Part shown: positions 34,569 to 43,814 of the stretch, piece after piece | Layout: every line of letters starts with the position of its first letter | Position numbering within the stretch: the first letter of the stretch is position 1 | Assembly: GCF_900090235.1 (NCBI RefSeq) | Contig: NZ_LT607750.1 | Span: 3,050,501-3,114,500, forward strand | DNA length: 64,000 nucleotides | Direction: 5' to 3' | From: Micromonospora echinaurantiaca | Lineage (GTDB): Bacteria > Actinomycetota > Actinomycetes > Mycobacteriales > Micromonosporaceae | Position numbers and translations under genes: made by a program | Notes under the pieces: model-generated | What the model saw: only the letters and a program-made list of their open reading frames with translations | Told to the model about the DNA's origin: nothing | Databases searched by the model: none

Positions 34569-35840
34569 TCATCCGACCGGTGGATCGGCCCCCGGCCGAA
34601 CGCCGGTCTCTTCCTCGGTCCCATCGCCGTCGACGTATGCTCCCATGTCGGCAAGCAGGGAATCCGCCACCACTTCCTCAAGCAGAGCTATGCCGTGTGC
34701 GCGGACGACTTCAGCCAGTTGCGGGTCCCAGGGGGTGTCGTCGACTCGACCCGCCGGTGGGCCCGCACTCGGCACGGCACGCCGGTAGTCTTCCGCCTGG
34801 AGCAGCCACGGTTCCGCGCCCGTCTTGCTCATCACGTGCGCGGCGATCCGCAGGCCTTCGCCGTCGAAGTCTCCGTGGTAGCGGAGCCTCGCCCCGCTGG
34901 CAGCGATCGCTCGTAACAACATGATCGCCGCCGTGCTCGGCCATCCAGCAACGCAGACCAGGGGTGGGCAGGCGACACCGAACCTCTGGAGCGCGAGTGC
35001 GATCACCGCCGGGTTCTCCACGACGAACACCGGTCCCTGCAGTGGACCGACAGGGTGACGCTTGAGGTGAGCCAGGGTGACCACGGATGCCTGACCGGCG
35101 TCGGCCCAGATGCGTAATCCTCGGGCGAGTGGGCCGTCGCCGGCGGGCCGCATCCCCGCGACCAGGACGGAGGTTGACAGCTCGTCACAGGCGACGCCCG
35201 AGTACTCCCACAGCCGCCGGCGACCCTCCGCGTCGGTCGGTGTCTCCTCGTCGCGCAGCGCGGCCAAGGCCCGAAGCACCACCTTGCCGAGCCGGCTGTC
35301 CTCGTCGAGCGCATGGGAGTCACCGGTGAGGCGGGCGGCCAGCACCGGGAGCGGTTCGCCGGCCGCGGGTAGTGCGGTAAGGACCTCGAATGCCTGCTCC
35401 AGCAGCGTCCGGGTGGCGGAGGTGTCGCCGGCGACGAGGCCGCCGGCGCGAACGCGATCGAGCCAGGTGAGCAGGGCCGGCTCGGCGAGGACGGTGGGAT
35501 GCTCGCGGGCCCACTGCCACAGCTTGGCACGCTCGGCGGCGCGTTCCCGGCGGTCCTCCGCTCGACTGGTGAGGGGGCCACCAATCGCCTCGACCACGCC
35601 TCGGGTGTCCAGTCCGCCGGTGGCAGTCTGCAGGATCGTGTCGAGCAGCCGGACGGAAACGGTCACATCCGGGTCCGGGGTGTACGCGAGGCCGAGGAGG
35701 TCGGCCAGCGCGGCCCGTTCAGCCGGCTGGAGGTGGTGCAGGCGTACCCGGCTCACCCGCCCGTCGGTGCCCTCGAATCGGCGTCGAAGCTCCGTCCAGA
35801 GCGGTGCGAGTTCGGGACGGTCGAACCGGGCTGCCGTCAC
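34569..35840 (-). CDS. jetD: Wadjet JetD-like nuclease (TIGR02679/DUF2399)
   Basis: 423 residues; the nuclease subunit of a Wadjet system. The C-terminal Toprim domain has VFVVENPAVI with Glu275 and YHGDFDGEG with Asp324 and Asp326, the metal-binding residues expected for a topoisomerase VI-like nuclease. The N-terminal part is helical with LHHLQPAERAALADLLG. GTG at 35840 overlaps the stop of the SMC-like gene by four bases (GTGA). In characterised Wadjet systems the SMC complex extrudes plasmid DNA and this subunit cleaves it. Last of four co-transcribed genes. Confidence 0.92.
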   Translation of the reverse strand: MTAARFDRPELAPLWTELRRRFEGTDGRVSRVRLHHLQPAERAALADLLGLAYTPDPDVTVSVRLLDTILQTATGGLDTRGVVEAIGGPLTSRAEDRRERAAERAKLWQWAREHPTVLAEPALLTWLDRVRAGGLVAGDTSATRTLLEQAFEVLTALPAAGEPLPVLAARLTGDSHALDEDSRLGKVVLRALAALRDEETPTDAEGRRRLWEYSGVACDELSTSVLVAGMRPAGDGPLARGLRIWADAGQASVVTLAHLKRHPVGPLQGPVFVVENPAVIALALQRFGVACPPLVCVAGWPSTAAIMLLRAIAASGARLRYHGDFDGEGLRIAAHVMSKTGAEPWLLQAEDYRRAVPSAGPPAGRVDDTPWDPQLAEVVRAHGIALLEEVVADSLLADMGAYVDGDGTEEETGVRPGADPPVG

Positions 35841-38800
35841 GGCTCGTCGTCGGCCACGACGTCGTGGCCGGTCCAGACGAAGCGGGCGGTGGTGACCGCG
35901 TCGTCGCCGTCCTCGCCGCCGGCGATCAACTGGTGGATGGCGATGCCGTCGACCTCCGCGTAGGTGCACCACTCCTGGTCGGAGGTGAGCAGCAGGTCGA
36001 GGTCGAGGGCTTTCAGCACGGCCATCAGCTGTCCACGGTTGGTCTGGTCGACGCCGACGAAGACCTCGTCGAGGAGGATCAGTCGCGGCGCCGAGGGGGC
36101 TGCGCGGTAGTGCGCGCCGGCCGCTGCGAACAGCGGCAGGTGCAGCACGATGGCCTTTTCCCCGCCCGACTTGGCGCCGTGCTGGCGTCGGGTGACCGGC
36201 GACCAGTCGCCGGTGGCGGACCGGATCTGCACGACGAACCGGTGCCACCGCCGGTAGTCGAGGGCTTCGCCCAGCTGCTGCTCCCAGCCCTGGGTTGAAC
36301 CGGCGTTGCGGATGTCGTCGATGCGGGCGCGGAAGAAATCGTGCAGGGCTGCCCGCTGGGTCTCGGTCAGTCGCGCCGGGTCCTGCAGCAGGAGGTCCCG
36401 GGCCTGCCGTAGCCGGGCGTCAAGGTCGCTGTTGACCTCCCAGATCAGTCGTACGCCGAGGCCGGACACGGTCCGCACGCGTTCGAGTTGCGCGCTGACC
36501 TCGCGGACCAGGTCGGCGGCCTGCCGGATGCGTTGCGCGACGTGCCGGCGGGTGTCGCCGGTGAGGGTGCGGTCGAACAGTTGACGCTCCTCCTCGGTCA
36601 GGTGAGCTCGCATCTCGTCGCGTTCGGTGGTGAGCCGGTGCACCAGGGCCGTGGGTGTGGTCCGTAGGCCGTCGACGGTGGCGGTGACGATCTGCACGTC
36701 GCACTGTTCGTCGGGGATCATTGCCAGGTCGGCGTAGCCGGCAAGCGATGCACTGATGAGGTGCAGCACGTTGCCCAGTTCGCCTTCGTCCTGGCGGAGG
36801 TGGCGGGGACCGTGTGGCAGGGCGCCGATTTCCTCGGCGAGCTGCCGCGCGGCCTGCAGGGTCGCGGTCACGGCACCGACGCCGGACAGGTCGGTGGCGA
36901 GCGCCGCGTCGGCGCCGAGCAGGTCGACGAGTCGGGCCAGGCGGGCGACCGCGTCGTCGCGGACACCGGTGGCGTCGTCGCGGTCCTGTTCGGCGCGTTC
37001 GGCGCGGGCGTTGAGCTCGTGCAGTTGCCCGATGAGGGCCTCGTGGCGGGGGCGTAACCGTCGCAGGTGCTGTTTGAGTTCCTCCGCGTGGGTGCGTAGC
37101 CGGTGCACCTCGTCGAGGACGGCCCGGTACTCGACGCCGACGGTCCGCTCCACCGCGTCGAGGCGGGCCGCCAGGCCGGCGGCGGTTTCCTCGGCGGCCT
37201 GGGCGCGGGCCGCTTCCTCCTCGGCCAGCTCAATGGCGTGGTCGGCGGTCTCGCGGGCGTCGTCGAGCCGGGTGGCGGTGTGCTCCTCCCGGCCGCGGTC
37301 GGTCAACCAGCCCTCGGCCGCCTGCCGCAGTGTCCGCAGCGCGTCGGTCAGCCGGCCGAGGTCCGCCGCGGCGGTGGGCAGGCCGTGCCGGGAGCCGACG
37401 AGGGTCAGCTCGCGCAGCGCGGCGCGGACCACCTCGTCGGCGCCTGCGGCCTCACGGGTGGCCTCGTCGAGCAGGTCCTGCGCGCCGGCGAGCTTCAGCT
37501 CGGCCTGGACGATCTGGTCCGCCGCACGCACGAGCGGGCGGTGATCCGGTCGGGCTGCCAGCTCCGCCTGGAGCGTGCTGCGCTGCTCGGCCAGTTGCCT
37601 GCTCGCCTCGGCCACCGTGGCGCGTTCGGCGTCGATGTCGCCAAGTTCAGCGGTCAGCTCGGTCATCTCCCGCTGCCGGGCCCGCTCCTGGGCGGCCGCG
37701 CCCAGGAACTCCACGTCCGGCTTACCGGAGCTGCCGTGCAGCGGGCCGAGCCGCCAACTGCCGTCGGCGCCGACGGCGGCGACGTGGTGAGGGGCGTTTG
37801 GCCCGAATGCCACGCCGGCGAGCGCGGCGGCGACCAGCGGCGCCGGCACGGGCGCCCGCTCGTCGGGAGCGAGCACCGCGAGCAAGGACTCGTGCGGCGC
37901 GGGTAGCGCGGTGGCGGCGGCCAGGTAGGTGTCGTGGCCACGGCGGTCCGAGGTCACCGAACCGTCGGGCCAGATCCAGGCGTCGAGCAGACCGGACGCC
38001 TCGAGGGCGGCCTCCACGGCGGCCTGCACCTCGGTCGGCACGTCAGCCCGCCAGTCGACCAGGCGCCACAGCGGAGCGCCGGGTCGGTCACCGCGGGGCG
38101 CCGTCCGCTGCCGCGGCGCCACCGGCTCGTGCGTGGCCGCGCGCGACAACGCCGCCAGCCTGCCGGCGAGCGGTTCCCGCCGCCGAACCAGCTCGGCGTC
38201 GCGTGCCCGCCGCTCGGCGTGCGCGGCGGCGAGCTGTTCGCGTACGGCGGCCGACAGGTCGCCGACCAGGGCGTTGAGCGCTACCTCGTCGCCGGCCAGG
38301 TCGGCCAGTTCCGCCGCCCGGTCGGTGACCGGCAGGACCGCACAGCCCGACGCCCAGCGGGCGATGACGTCGCGCAGTTCGGCGACCTCGTCGTCGTAGG
38401 TTCGCTTGACCTGCCGCAGGGCGGCGCCTGCCGCGTCGCGCTCGGTGCTCCGTCGCTCCCGCCGGGCCTGCGCCCGGTCGCGCTCGACCACGGCCCGTTC
38501 GTGGGTGGCCAACGCGGCGGCGACGGCGGCGATCTCGTCCTCTCGGGCGCGGATGATCCCGCGCAGCAGGTGACGGGCCCGGTCCGCGGTCTCGGCGGCG
38601 AGCGGTTCGACGTGGGCGGCCATCCCGGCGGCCAGCGCCGCGGCGGTCGTGTCGCGCCAGGACCTGTTGGTCTGCGCGGCGGTGGTGGCGAGTTCGGCGA
38701 CGAGCCCCTCTGCCCGTTGACTGGCCCTCGCCGCCTCCGCACGGCGGCTGGCTGCCGCGACGACGGCCTGATCGGCGGTGCGTCTCGCGGTTGCTGCCTC

Positions 38801-39877
38801 CCGCCGCAGCTGGTCGAGCTGCTGGCCCTCGCGGTAGGCGTCGCTGTCGCGTAGGCCCCCGATGGTCTCCTCGGTGACGGCCTGCTCGCGCTCATTGTCG
38901 CTGATGGCCGTGCTCACCTGCGCCAGCTCGGCGGCGGCCGCCGCGTGTTCCTGCCGGCGTTGGCGGGCGTCCCGGGTGACGTTGTCCAGCTTGGTGGTGG
39001 CCGCGACGACCTCGGCAGCGCCGCGCCGCAACGCCCGGCGCGCGTACCGTTGCTGGCGCTCGGCGAGCCGGCGTGCCGCGGTCACTTCCTCGTCGAGCCG
39101 AGCCAGGCGCTCGCGCCGTCGGTCCAGCTGCTCGAAGCCCTCGGCGATCTCAGCCAGGTCGGCGGCGTCCAGCGGCGGCAGGGCCTTCGACAGCACCTCG
39201 GACAACGCGTCGGGGTTCAGGTGCTCAGACAGTTTCGGGGTACGCAGCTGCAGCAGGGTCGCGATCAGCGCCTCGTACTGCGTCTCGCTGAGCCCGCGGA
39301 ACAAGGTCTCCCGTACCGCGCGCCGGTAGGACTCGGCGCCGGTGTGTACGGCGCCGCGGTCACCGAGTGCCTGGGTCAGGTCCTGGCGGGTCAACGGGAC
39401 GTTGCCGTCCTTGACCAGGGACAGACCGGCGGGCTCACCCACCCGCAGTTCGGTGGTGAAGTAGGCGGTGTCGACGGTGCGGGTGTTGGTGGAGGCGGCC
39501 AGCCGGGCGCCGCAGGTGAACCAGCGCGGTCCGTCGTCACCGTCGTGTCCGAACTCCAGCCACACGTAGCCCACCCGGGTGGTGTGCGGGTAGCCGTCGC
39601 CCATCAGGTTCCAGTGCATGGTGCGTTCGGAACCGCCGAAGGTGGACAGTCGCGAGGGGCGCAGGTTGGCGTCGAGCAGGTAGGGCAGCAGCAGTTCCAA
39701 GGCCTTGGACTTGCCGGTGCCGTTGGGTCCCCGCAGCAGCAGTCGACCGCGGTGGAAGGTGAACACCTCGTCGTAGTAGCGCCAGACGTTGAGCACGCCG
39801 GCCCGGGTGGGCTGCCAGCGGTCGGTACGCAGCGTGCCGGCGGGAGCGTCGCCGCTGGGCAGGGTCAGGACGGTCAC
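35837..39877 (-). CDS. jetC: Wadjet JetC-like SMC-type ATPase (TIGR02680)
   Basis: 1346 residues; the DNA-translocating motor. Walker A is GPNGTGKS at 50-57; the ABC signature SGGEK is at 1237-1241 and Walker B LILLDEVFVGVD at 1266-1277. In between lie long coiled coils rich in Ala, Arg and Glu around a central hinge-like domain (about 600-790). The length fits TIGR02680 proteins. GTG at 39877, following aggag, overlaps the upstream stop by four bases. It should form a complex with the two upstream products. Confidence 0.95.
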   Translation of the reverse strand: MTVLTLPSGDAPAGTLRTDRWQPTRAGVLNVWRYYDEVFTFHRGRLLLRGPNGTGKSKALELLLPYLLDANLRPSRLSTFGGSERTMHWNLMGDGYPHTTRVGYVWLEFGHDGDDGPRWFTCGARLAASTNTRTVDTAYFTTELRVGEPAGLSLVKDGNVPLTRQDLTQALGDRGAVHTGAESYRRAVRETLFRGLSETQYEALIATLLQLRTPKLSEHLNPDALSEVLSKALPPLDAADLAEIAEGFEQLDRRRERLARLDEEVTAARRLAERQQRYARRALRRGAAEVVAATTKLDNVTRDARQRRQEHAAAAAELAQVSTAISDNEREQAVTEETIGGLRDSDAYREGQQLDQLRREAATARRTADQAVVAAASRRAEAARASQRAEGLVAELATTAAQTNRSWRDTTAAALAAGMAAHVEPLAAETADRARHLLRGIIRAREDEIAAVAAALATHERAVVERDRAQARRERRSTERDAAGAALRQVKRTYDDEVAELRDVIARWASGCAVLPVTDRAAELADLAGDEVALNALVGDLSAAVREQLAAAHAERRARDAELVRRREPLAGRLAALSRAATHEPVAPRQRTAPRGDRPGAPLWRLVDWRADVPTEVQAAVEAALEASGLLDAWIWPDGSVTSDRRGHDTYLAAATALPAPHESLLAVLAPDERAPVPAPLVAAALAGVAFGPNAPHHVAAVGADGSWRLGPLHGSSGKPDVEFLGAAAQERARQREMTELTAELGDIDAERATVAEASRQLAEQRSTLQAELAARPDHRPLVRAADQIVQAELKLAGAQDLLDEATREAAGADEVVRAALRELTLVGSRHGLPTAAADLGRLTDALRTLRQAAEGWLTDRGREEHTATRLDDARETADHAIELAEEEAARAQAAEETAAGLAARLDAVERTVGVEYRAVLDEVHRLRTHAEELKQHLRRLRPRHEALIGQLHELNARAERAEQDRDDATGVRDDAVARLARLVDLLGADAALATDLSGVGAVTATLQAARQLAEEIGALPHGPRHLRQDEGELGNVLHLISASLAGYADLAMIPDEQCDVQIVTATVDGLRTTPTALVHRLTTERDEMRAHLTEEERQLFDRTLTGDTRRHVAQRIRQAADLVREVSAQLERVRTVSGLGVRLIWEVNSDLDARLRQARDLLLQDPARLTETQRAALHDFFRARIDDIRNAGSTQGWEQQLGEALDYRRWHRFVVQIRSATGDWSPVTRRQHGAKSGGEKAIVLHLPLFAAAGAHYRAAPSAPRLILLDEVFVGVDQTNRGQLMAVLKALDLDLLLTSDQEWCTYAEVDGIAIHQLIAGGEDGDDAVTTARFVWTGHDVVADDEP

Positions 39878-41097
39878 CGGCGGCTCCTGGCTCGGGTGGG
39901 GCTGACGACGGTGGGCGCGCCGATGGCGTAGCGGGCGGCGGCGGGCAGAGCGCGAACACTTCCGCCGGCCCGGTCGACGAGCCCGAACCGGCCGAGCAGG
40001 GCCAGCGCTTCCTCGGTGAGCCGCTGCGGGCCGCCGTCGGAGCGGTAGGTGCGCGCCCACTGCGGCACCGCCGCGAACCGGGTGGCGAGCTGCCCGACGA
40101 GCTGTTCCTCGTCGACCGGGGCGGGGCGGGCGGCGAGGACGGTGTCGAGCAGCAGCAGCGCCGCCTGCCCGGCGACGCTGCCGGAAGCCGGGAACCTCTC
40201 GTCCGTGGCCAGGGCATCCGGGTCGACGGCAAGGAGCCCTTCGGCGCGTTCCTCCAGCAGCATCCCGGCGTCGGCCATCGCGGTGCGCAGCATCCGACGG
40301 CCGGTGATGCTGGCCGCGTAGGCGCGTTGCGCGTCGGACAGGTCGCTGAAGTAGACCACCGGGTCGTCGAGGAGCCGCCGCACGATCGAATGCCGCAGCC
40401 AGCGGTTGCGCTGCTCGTCGGAGACGTCAGCGGCGGGATCGTCGGCGCCGCCGTAGCGAGGCTCGTGCACCAGCGCCGCCACATCCCGGTCGGGTAGCCG
40501 CGACGGCGCCTGCCGCGCGGCGAGCAGCCGGACCAGCCTGCCGCTGTCGACCCGGTAGAGCACCTTGGCGTCGGCGTGCTGCAGGTAGGCGTCGGTGCTG
40601 CCGTCGACGGCGGTGAGCACACCCAACTCCTCCAGCACGAGCAGGGCGTCGACGTACGCCCGGCGGTCGTCGTGCCGGGAGCTGTCGAACGCGGCGATGT
40701 CCGGCTCGACGGCGGACGCCTGGGCCAGCCGCTCGGCCACGATGCCGATCGTGGTCACCGGCCCGGCCAGCAGCTCGGCGGCCACCAGGCAGAGCAGGGT
40801 GTAGCGGCGACGGTCAAGCGGGCTCCGCGCGCCACGCGGACGGCGGGCCGGACGATCGAGCGGCGGCCGTGGTGACGTCTTCATCAGCCGGGCGTAGCCG
40901 GCGCGGGGTTCGACGATCAACCGCCAGCCGGCGTGCGTGTCGAACCAGGCGACCAGGTCGGCTCGGTGCCGCACGACCAGGGCGAAGTCGGCGGCCGCGG
41001 TGTCGCGGGTGAGCAGGGGACGGGCCAGCAGGGCTCGGATCGCCTGGGCCCGCTCGGCCGCCCGCTCACGGTCGAGCTCGCTGCGCAGATCGCTCAC
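39874..41097 (-). CDS. jetB: Wadjet JetB-like subunit (TIGR02678/DUF2398)
   Basis: 407 residues, kleisin-partner-like winged-helix protein. Features are AERAQAIRALLARPLLTRDT at the N-terminus, RLMKTSPRPPLDRPARRPRG, RYTLLCLVAAELL and a C-terminal winged helix with LTEEALALLGRFGLVDR. These match the TIGR02678 family. GTG at 41097 overlaps the stop of the preceding gene by four bases. Acts in the SMC-like complex, probably as the KITE-type subunit. Confidence 0.92.
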   Translation of the reverse strand: MSDLRSELDRERAAERAQAIRALLARPLLTRDTAAADFALVVRHRADLVAWFDTHAGWRLIVEPRAGYARLMKTSPRPPLDRPARRPRGARSPLDRRRYTLLCLVAAELLAGPVTTIGIVAERLAQASAVEPDIAAFDSSRHDDRRAYVDALLVLEELGVLTAVDGSTDAYLQHADAKVLYRVDSGRLVRLLAARQAPSRLPDRDVAALVHEPRYGGADDPAADVSDEQRNRWLRHSIVRRLLDDPVVYFSDLSDAQRAYAASITGRRMLRTAMADAGMLLEERAEGLLAVDPDALATDERFPASGSVAGQAALLLLDTVLAARPAPVDEEQLVGQLATRFAAVPQWARTYRSDGGPQRLTEEALALLGRFGLVDRAGGSVRALPAAARYAIGAPTVVSPTRARSRR

Positions 41098-42776
41098 GCC
41101 GACCGCCCGTCGATCATCATCGGGGCCTCGCTGCCGAGTCCCGGCGGGCTGGCGTCGCCGGGCGCGACGAGCCGCTCGGCCTCGTCGAGGATCGCCGGCA
41201 GGTCGGGGGGCTCGGTGTCGGTAGCCTGGCGGGGAAAAGCGGGCGTCGGGCGGGCCTCGCTGATCGAGACCAGCAGATCGGGGGCGGACAGTACGCCGTG
41301 TGGTGTCCGGAGCAGCGCGCGGCCGGCACTGTCGGCGTCGGTGAGCGTCACCACCAGCCGACCGTCGGCCGTCGCCGCGCGACGCACGCCGTGCCGTTCG
41401 GGGGCGGACAGCGCCCGCGACAGCAGCTCCAGCAGCCGCGCGAAACTGCCCGGGTCGAGCCGTCCGAACGCCGACAGTCGCACCGGCCCGGGGGTGGCCA
41501 GCTGCCGCCACGCCCGCTCGAGCTCCGCCCGCTCCGCCACCACCCGCTCGCGGCGCAGCCGGCGTACCTCGGCGGTGTCGCGGACCCTGGCCGTGCGGGC
41601 GACCTTGTCCGCCTGTCCGGTGGTGCGCAGCAACGGTGACACGGGCACCGCCGGCGCGTGCCACCACGACGTGGTGGCCGGTACCGCCGTCGGGTCGTCC
41701 AGTGCGAGGTGGGTGTGCCGGGCGGGCCACAGCCCGAAGGCGGCGGACCACAACGTGTGCGCCGCCTCGTCGGACTCACAGGTGGCGAACCAGCGGGCCA
41801 GCGCACGGAAGTCGGCGGCGGTGCTGGTGCCGCGCCGCCGACTGTCGGTCAGCCGTTCCAGGGCCCGCATCAGGGCGACGATGGCGCGTCGGGCGACGTC
41901 GGCGAGCTGGTCGATGCGGGGGCGGGCGCCGTCGCCGGGCCGGAACCACGAGCACAGGCCGTCCCACCGCGCGGCACGCTGCTCCAGCCAGCGCGGGGCG
42001 GGGTCGCTGCTGCCGGGCAGGGTAGGCAGGTCGGCGCCGCGCAGGGCCCGGTGATGCAGGACGGTGACGCCGCGCTGCTGGATGCGGGCCACCGCCTCGG
42101 CGATCGCCTGCCGGCGCCCGTCGAGGTTCGTGACGAACTCCGACAGGTAGGCGATGGTGGCCTGCTTGACCTCGGCGAACGTGGTGGGGTCGGCGCCCTC
42201 CTCGCGTAGCAGCCGCTGAAGCTGGCCGTTGAACTGTTTGGTGCTGGCCCGCAGGCCGGCGAGGTGCCCCTCGAGTTCCATGAGGGCGGCGTAGACACGG
42301 CGGTCCGCAGCGGTGTCGTCGGTGAGCAGGTCATGCAGCTCACCGAGGCGATCGAGGATGGCGTCGAGCACCGCCGTCTGCAGCGCCCCGGTCGAGGACA
42401 GGTGCTGCACCGCGTGCAGCACGCCCTCGTAGGCGGCCTCCCCCTTGCGGCTCAACGAGTAGTGCAGGTTACGCCGCTCGTACTCGGCGGCGGAGGCGTA
42501 GTGGGCGCTGTGGTTCTGCGTACGCTCGATGAGCCCGTACTTGTGCAGCGCCCCGAGGGTGTAGTCGAGCGAGCTGTCGGCGACCGGCTCGTACCAGCCG
42601 ACGCCGGGCAACGCCGCGAGGATCTCGTCGAAGGTCAACGCCGCGACCAGCCGCTCGTGGGCGTCGCCGAAGACCTGCATGACGGCGGTGTGCAACTCGG
42701 CCCGGTCGGTGGTGGTGAAGGCGAACATGTCCGCCGGGACCTGGCGGAACATCGGTCGGGAGCGCGGACCGTCCAC
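41094..42776 (-). CDS. jetA: Wadjet JetA-like subunit (TIGR02677/DUF2397)
   Basis: 560 residues, first gene of the operon. The N-terminal region with FAFTTTDRAELHTAVMQVFG and DYTLGALHKYGLIERT (a winged helix) and the later WFATCESDEAAHTLWSAAFG match TIGR02677; it is expected to be the kleisin-like subunit. GTG at 42776 is chosen because ggggaggg lies six bases upstream; GTG 42779 is adjacent. A longer frame to 42962 has poor composition. No promoter was recognised in the 299 bases up to 43075. Confidence 0.92.
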   Translation of the reverse strand: MDGPRSRPMFRQVPADMFAFTTTDRAELHTAVMQVFGDAHERLVAALTFDEILAALPGVGWYEPVADSSLDYTLGALHKYGLIERTQNHSAHYASAAEYERRNLHYSLSRKGEAAYEGVLHAVQHLSSTGALQTAVLDAILDRLGELHDLLTDDTAADRRVYAALMELEGHLAGLRASTKQFNGQLQRLLREEGADPTTFAEVKQATIAYLSEFVTNLDGRRQAIAEAVARIQQRGVTVLHHRALRGADLPTLPGSSDPAPRWLEQRAARWDGLCSWFRPGDGARPRIDQLADVARRAIVALMRALERLTDSRRRGTSTAADFRALARWFATCESDEAAHTLWSAAFGLWPARHTHLALDDPTAVPATTSWWHAPAVPVSPLLRTTGQADKVARTARVRDTAEVRRLRRERVVAERAELERAWRQLATPGPVRLSAFGRLDPGSFARLLELLSRALSAPERHGVRRAATADGRLVVTLTDADSAGRALLRTPHGVLSAPDLLVSISEARPTPAFPRQATDTEPPDLPAILDEAERLVAPGDASPPGLGSEAPMMIDGRSA

Positions 42777-43075
42777 CACGTGCCCTCCCCTGCTCGTCGT
42801 CCTGCGGACGTTCCCGCAGGCTACCGGGCGACACCGACAGGCCGCCGCATCGCCGGCCACCGGCGCCGCGGGATCGATCGCGCCCAGCCCATGGTGGCAC
42901 CACGCCGAAGGGGCTGGCCCGACCGGACAACACCGCTTGGCCCGTCCGCAGGTCAGCGTCAACCCTTCGTGATCAACTTTGGCCCGTCCGGCCTGCGGAA
43001 ATGGCCAATCCCGCTCCCGGTCTCCAGATCAACACCTGATCTTGGATGTCGTACCCGCACGGCACGATGTGCGCC

Positions 43076-43570
43076 ATGACGACGCACCACCCGACCACCC
43101 GCCGCCTGGTCTACGGCCATGCGCAACTGCACGACTGCCTCGCCTTCGCCGACGCGAACACCGCTGCCGAGGAGGCCGAGGAGATCAAGGCGCTCGCCGC
43201 CGCCCGTACCTGGGGAGAGGCCCGCCAGGTCCGGATGACCCACCTGTCGAATCCTGCCGCCGCGGATGAAGACTTCCCGGACGAGGATCCCGCCGACGAC
43301 GAGGCCTTCGATATCAACGAGCTGAACTCGGTCGCGGAAGGAGACTGGCCCCCGATGGTCACGGAGCGGGCCTTCAAGCTGCTCCCCGAGGACCTGCAGG
43401 ACCAGTTCGGTGAGCGCCAGTTCACCGCGCTCAACGGAGACTACCTGGAGATCCCGGTCGACCGTGAGGGCGAGCTGGTGGCGGAGTTGCGCAATCGCGG
43501 CTACGAGGTCAGCCGCGACGACGAGGTCATCAACGTGCTCGACGGCCGCAGCTTCAGCCCGCTCGGCTGA
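43076..43570 (+). CDS. Hypothetical acidic protein, 164 aa
   Basis: Soluble, acidic protein without signal or membrane segments. The N-terminal half is helical (ANTAAEEAEEIKALAAARTW), the middle acidic (DEDFPDEDPADDEAF) and the C-terminal part strand-rich (ERQFTALNGDYLEIPVDREG). Starts at 43046, 43067 and 43076 are in frame; 43076 has the best composition but a weak ribosome site. No family recognised. A decayed copy of its C-terminus lies 70 bases downstream. Confidence 0.65.
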   Translation: MTTHHPTTRRLVYGHAQLHDCLAFADANTAAEEAEEIKALAAARTWGEARQVRMTHLSNPAAADEDFPDEDPADDEAFDINELNSVAEGDWPPMVTERAFKLLPEDLQDQFGERQFTALNGDYLEIPVDREGELVAELRNRGYEVSRDDEVINVLDGRSFSPLG

Positions 43571-43639
43571 GCGTCTCCCCCTTCCGCCGGCGCGTCGCTG
43601 GTCCGGCGGCGCAGCCGGAGGAGCCCGGAAGGAACCGGG

Positions 43640-43735
43640 GATATCGGCGCTCACGGACGCGGCTACCAGGTGACCCGCGACGACGCCCTCAGCAACCGGA
43701 TCAACGGCTTCAGCCTGGGCTCGCTCGCCGGCTGC
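43640..43735 (+). pseudogene. Degenerate C-terminal copy of the preceding gene
   Basis: RGYQVTRDDALSNRINGFSL aligns with the C-terminus RGYEVSRDDEVINVLDGRSF of the preceding protein, in a frame without its own start. It is the tail of a diverged tandem duplicate. Confidence 0.6.
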
Positions 43736-43814
43736 GGGACGACGGAGACGCCGGCATCGCGTCCGAGGATCCGCTCCGCCATCCGTGCGCGGCCGGCGTC
43801 TCCGTGGCTCAAAC

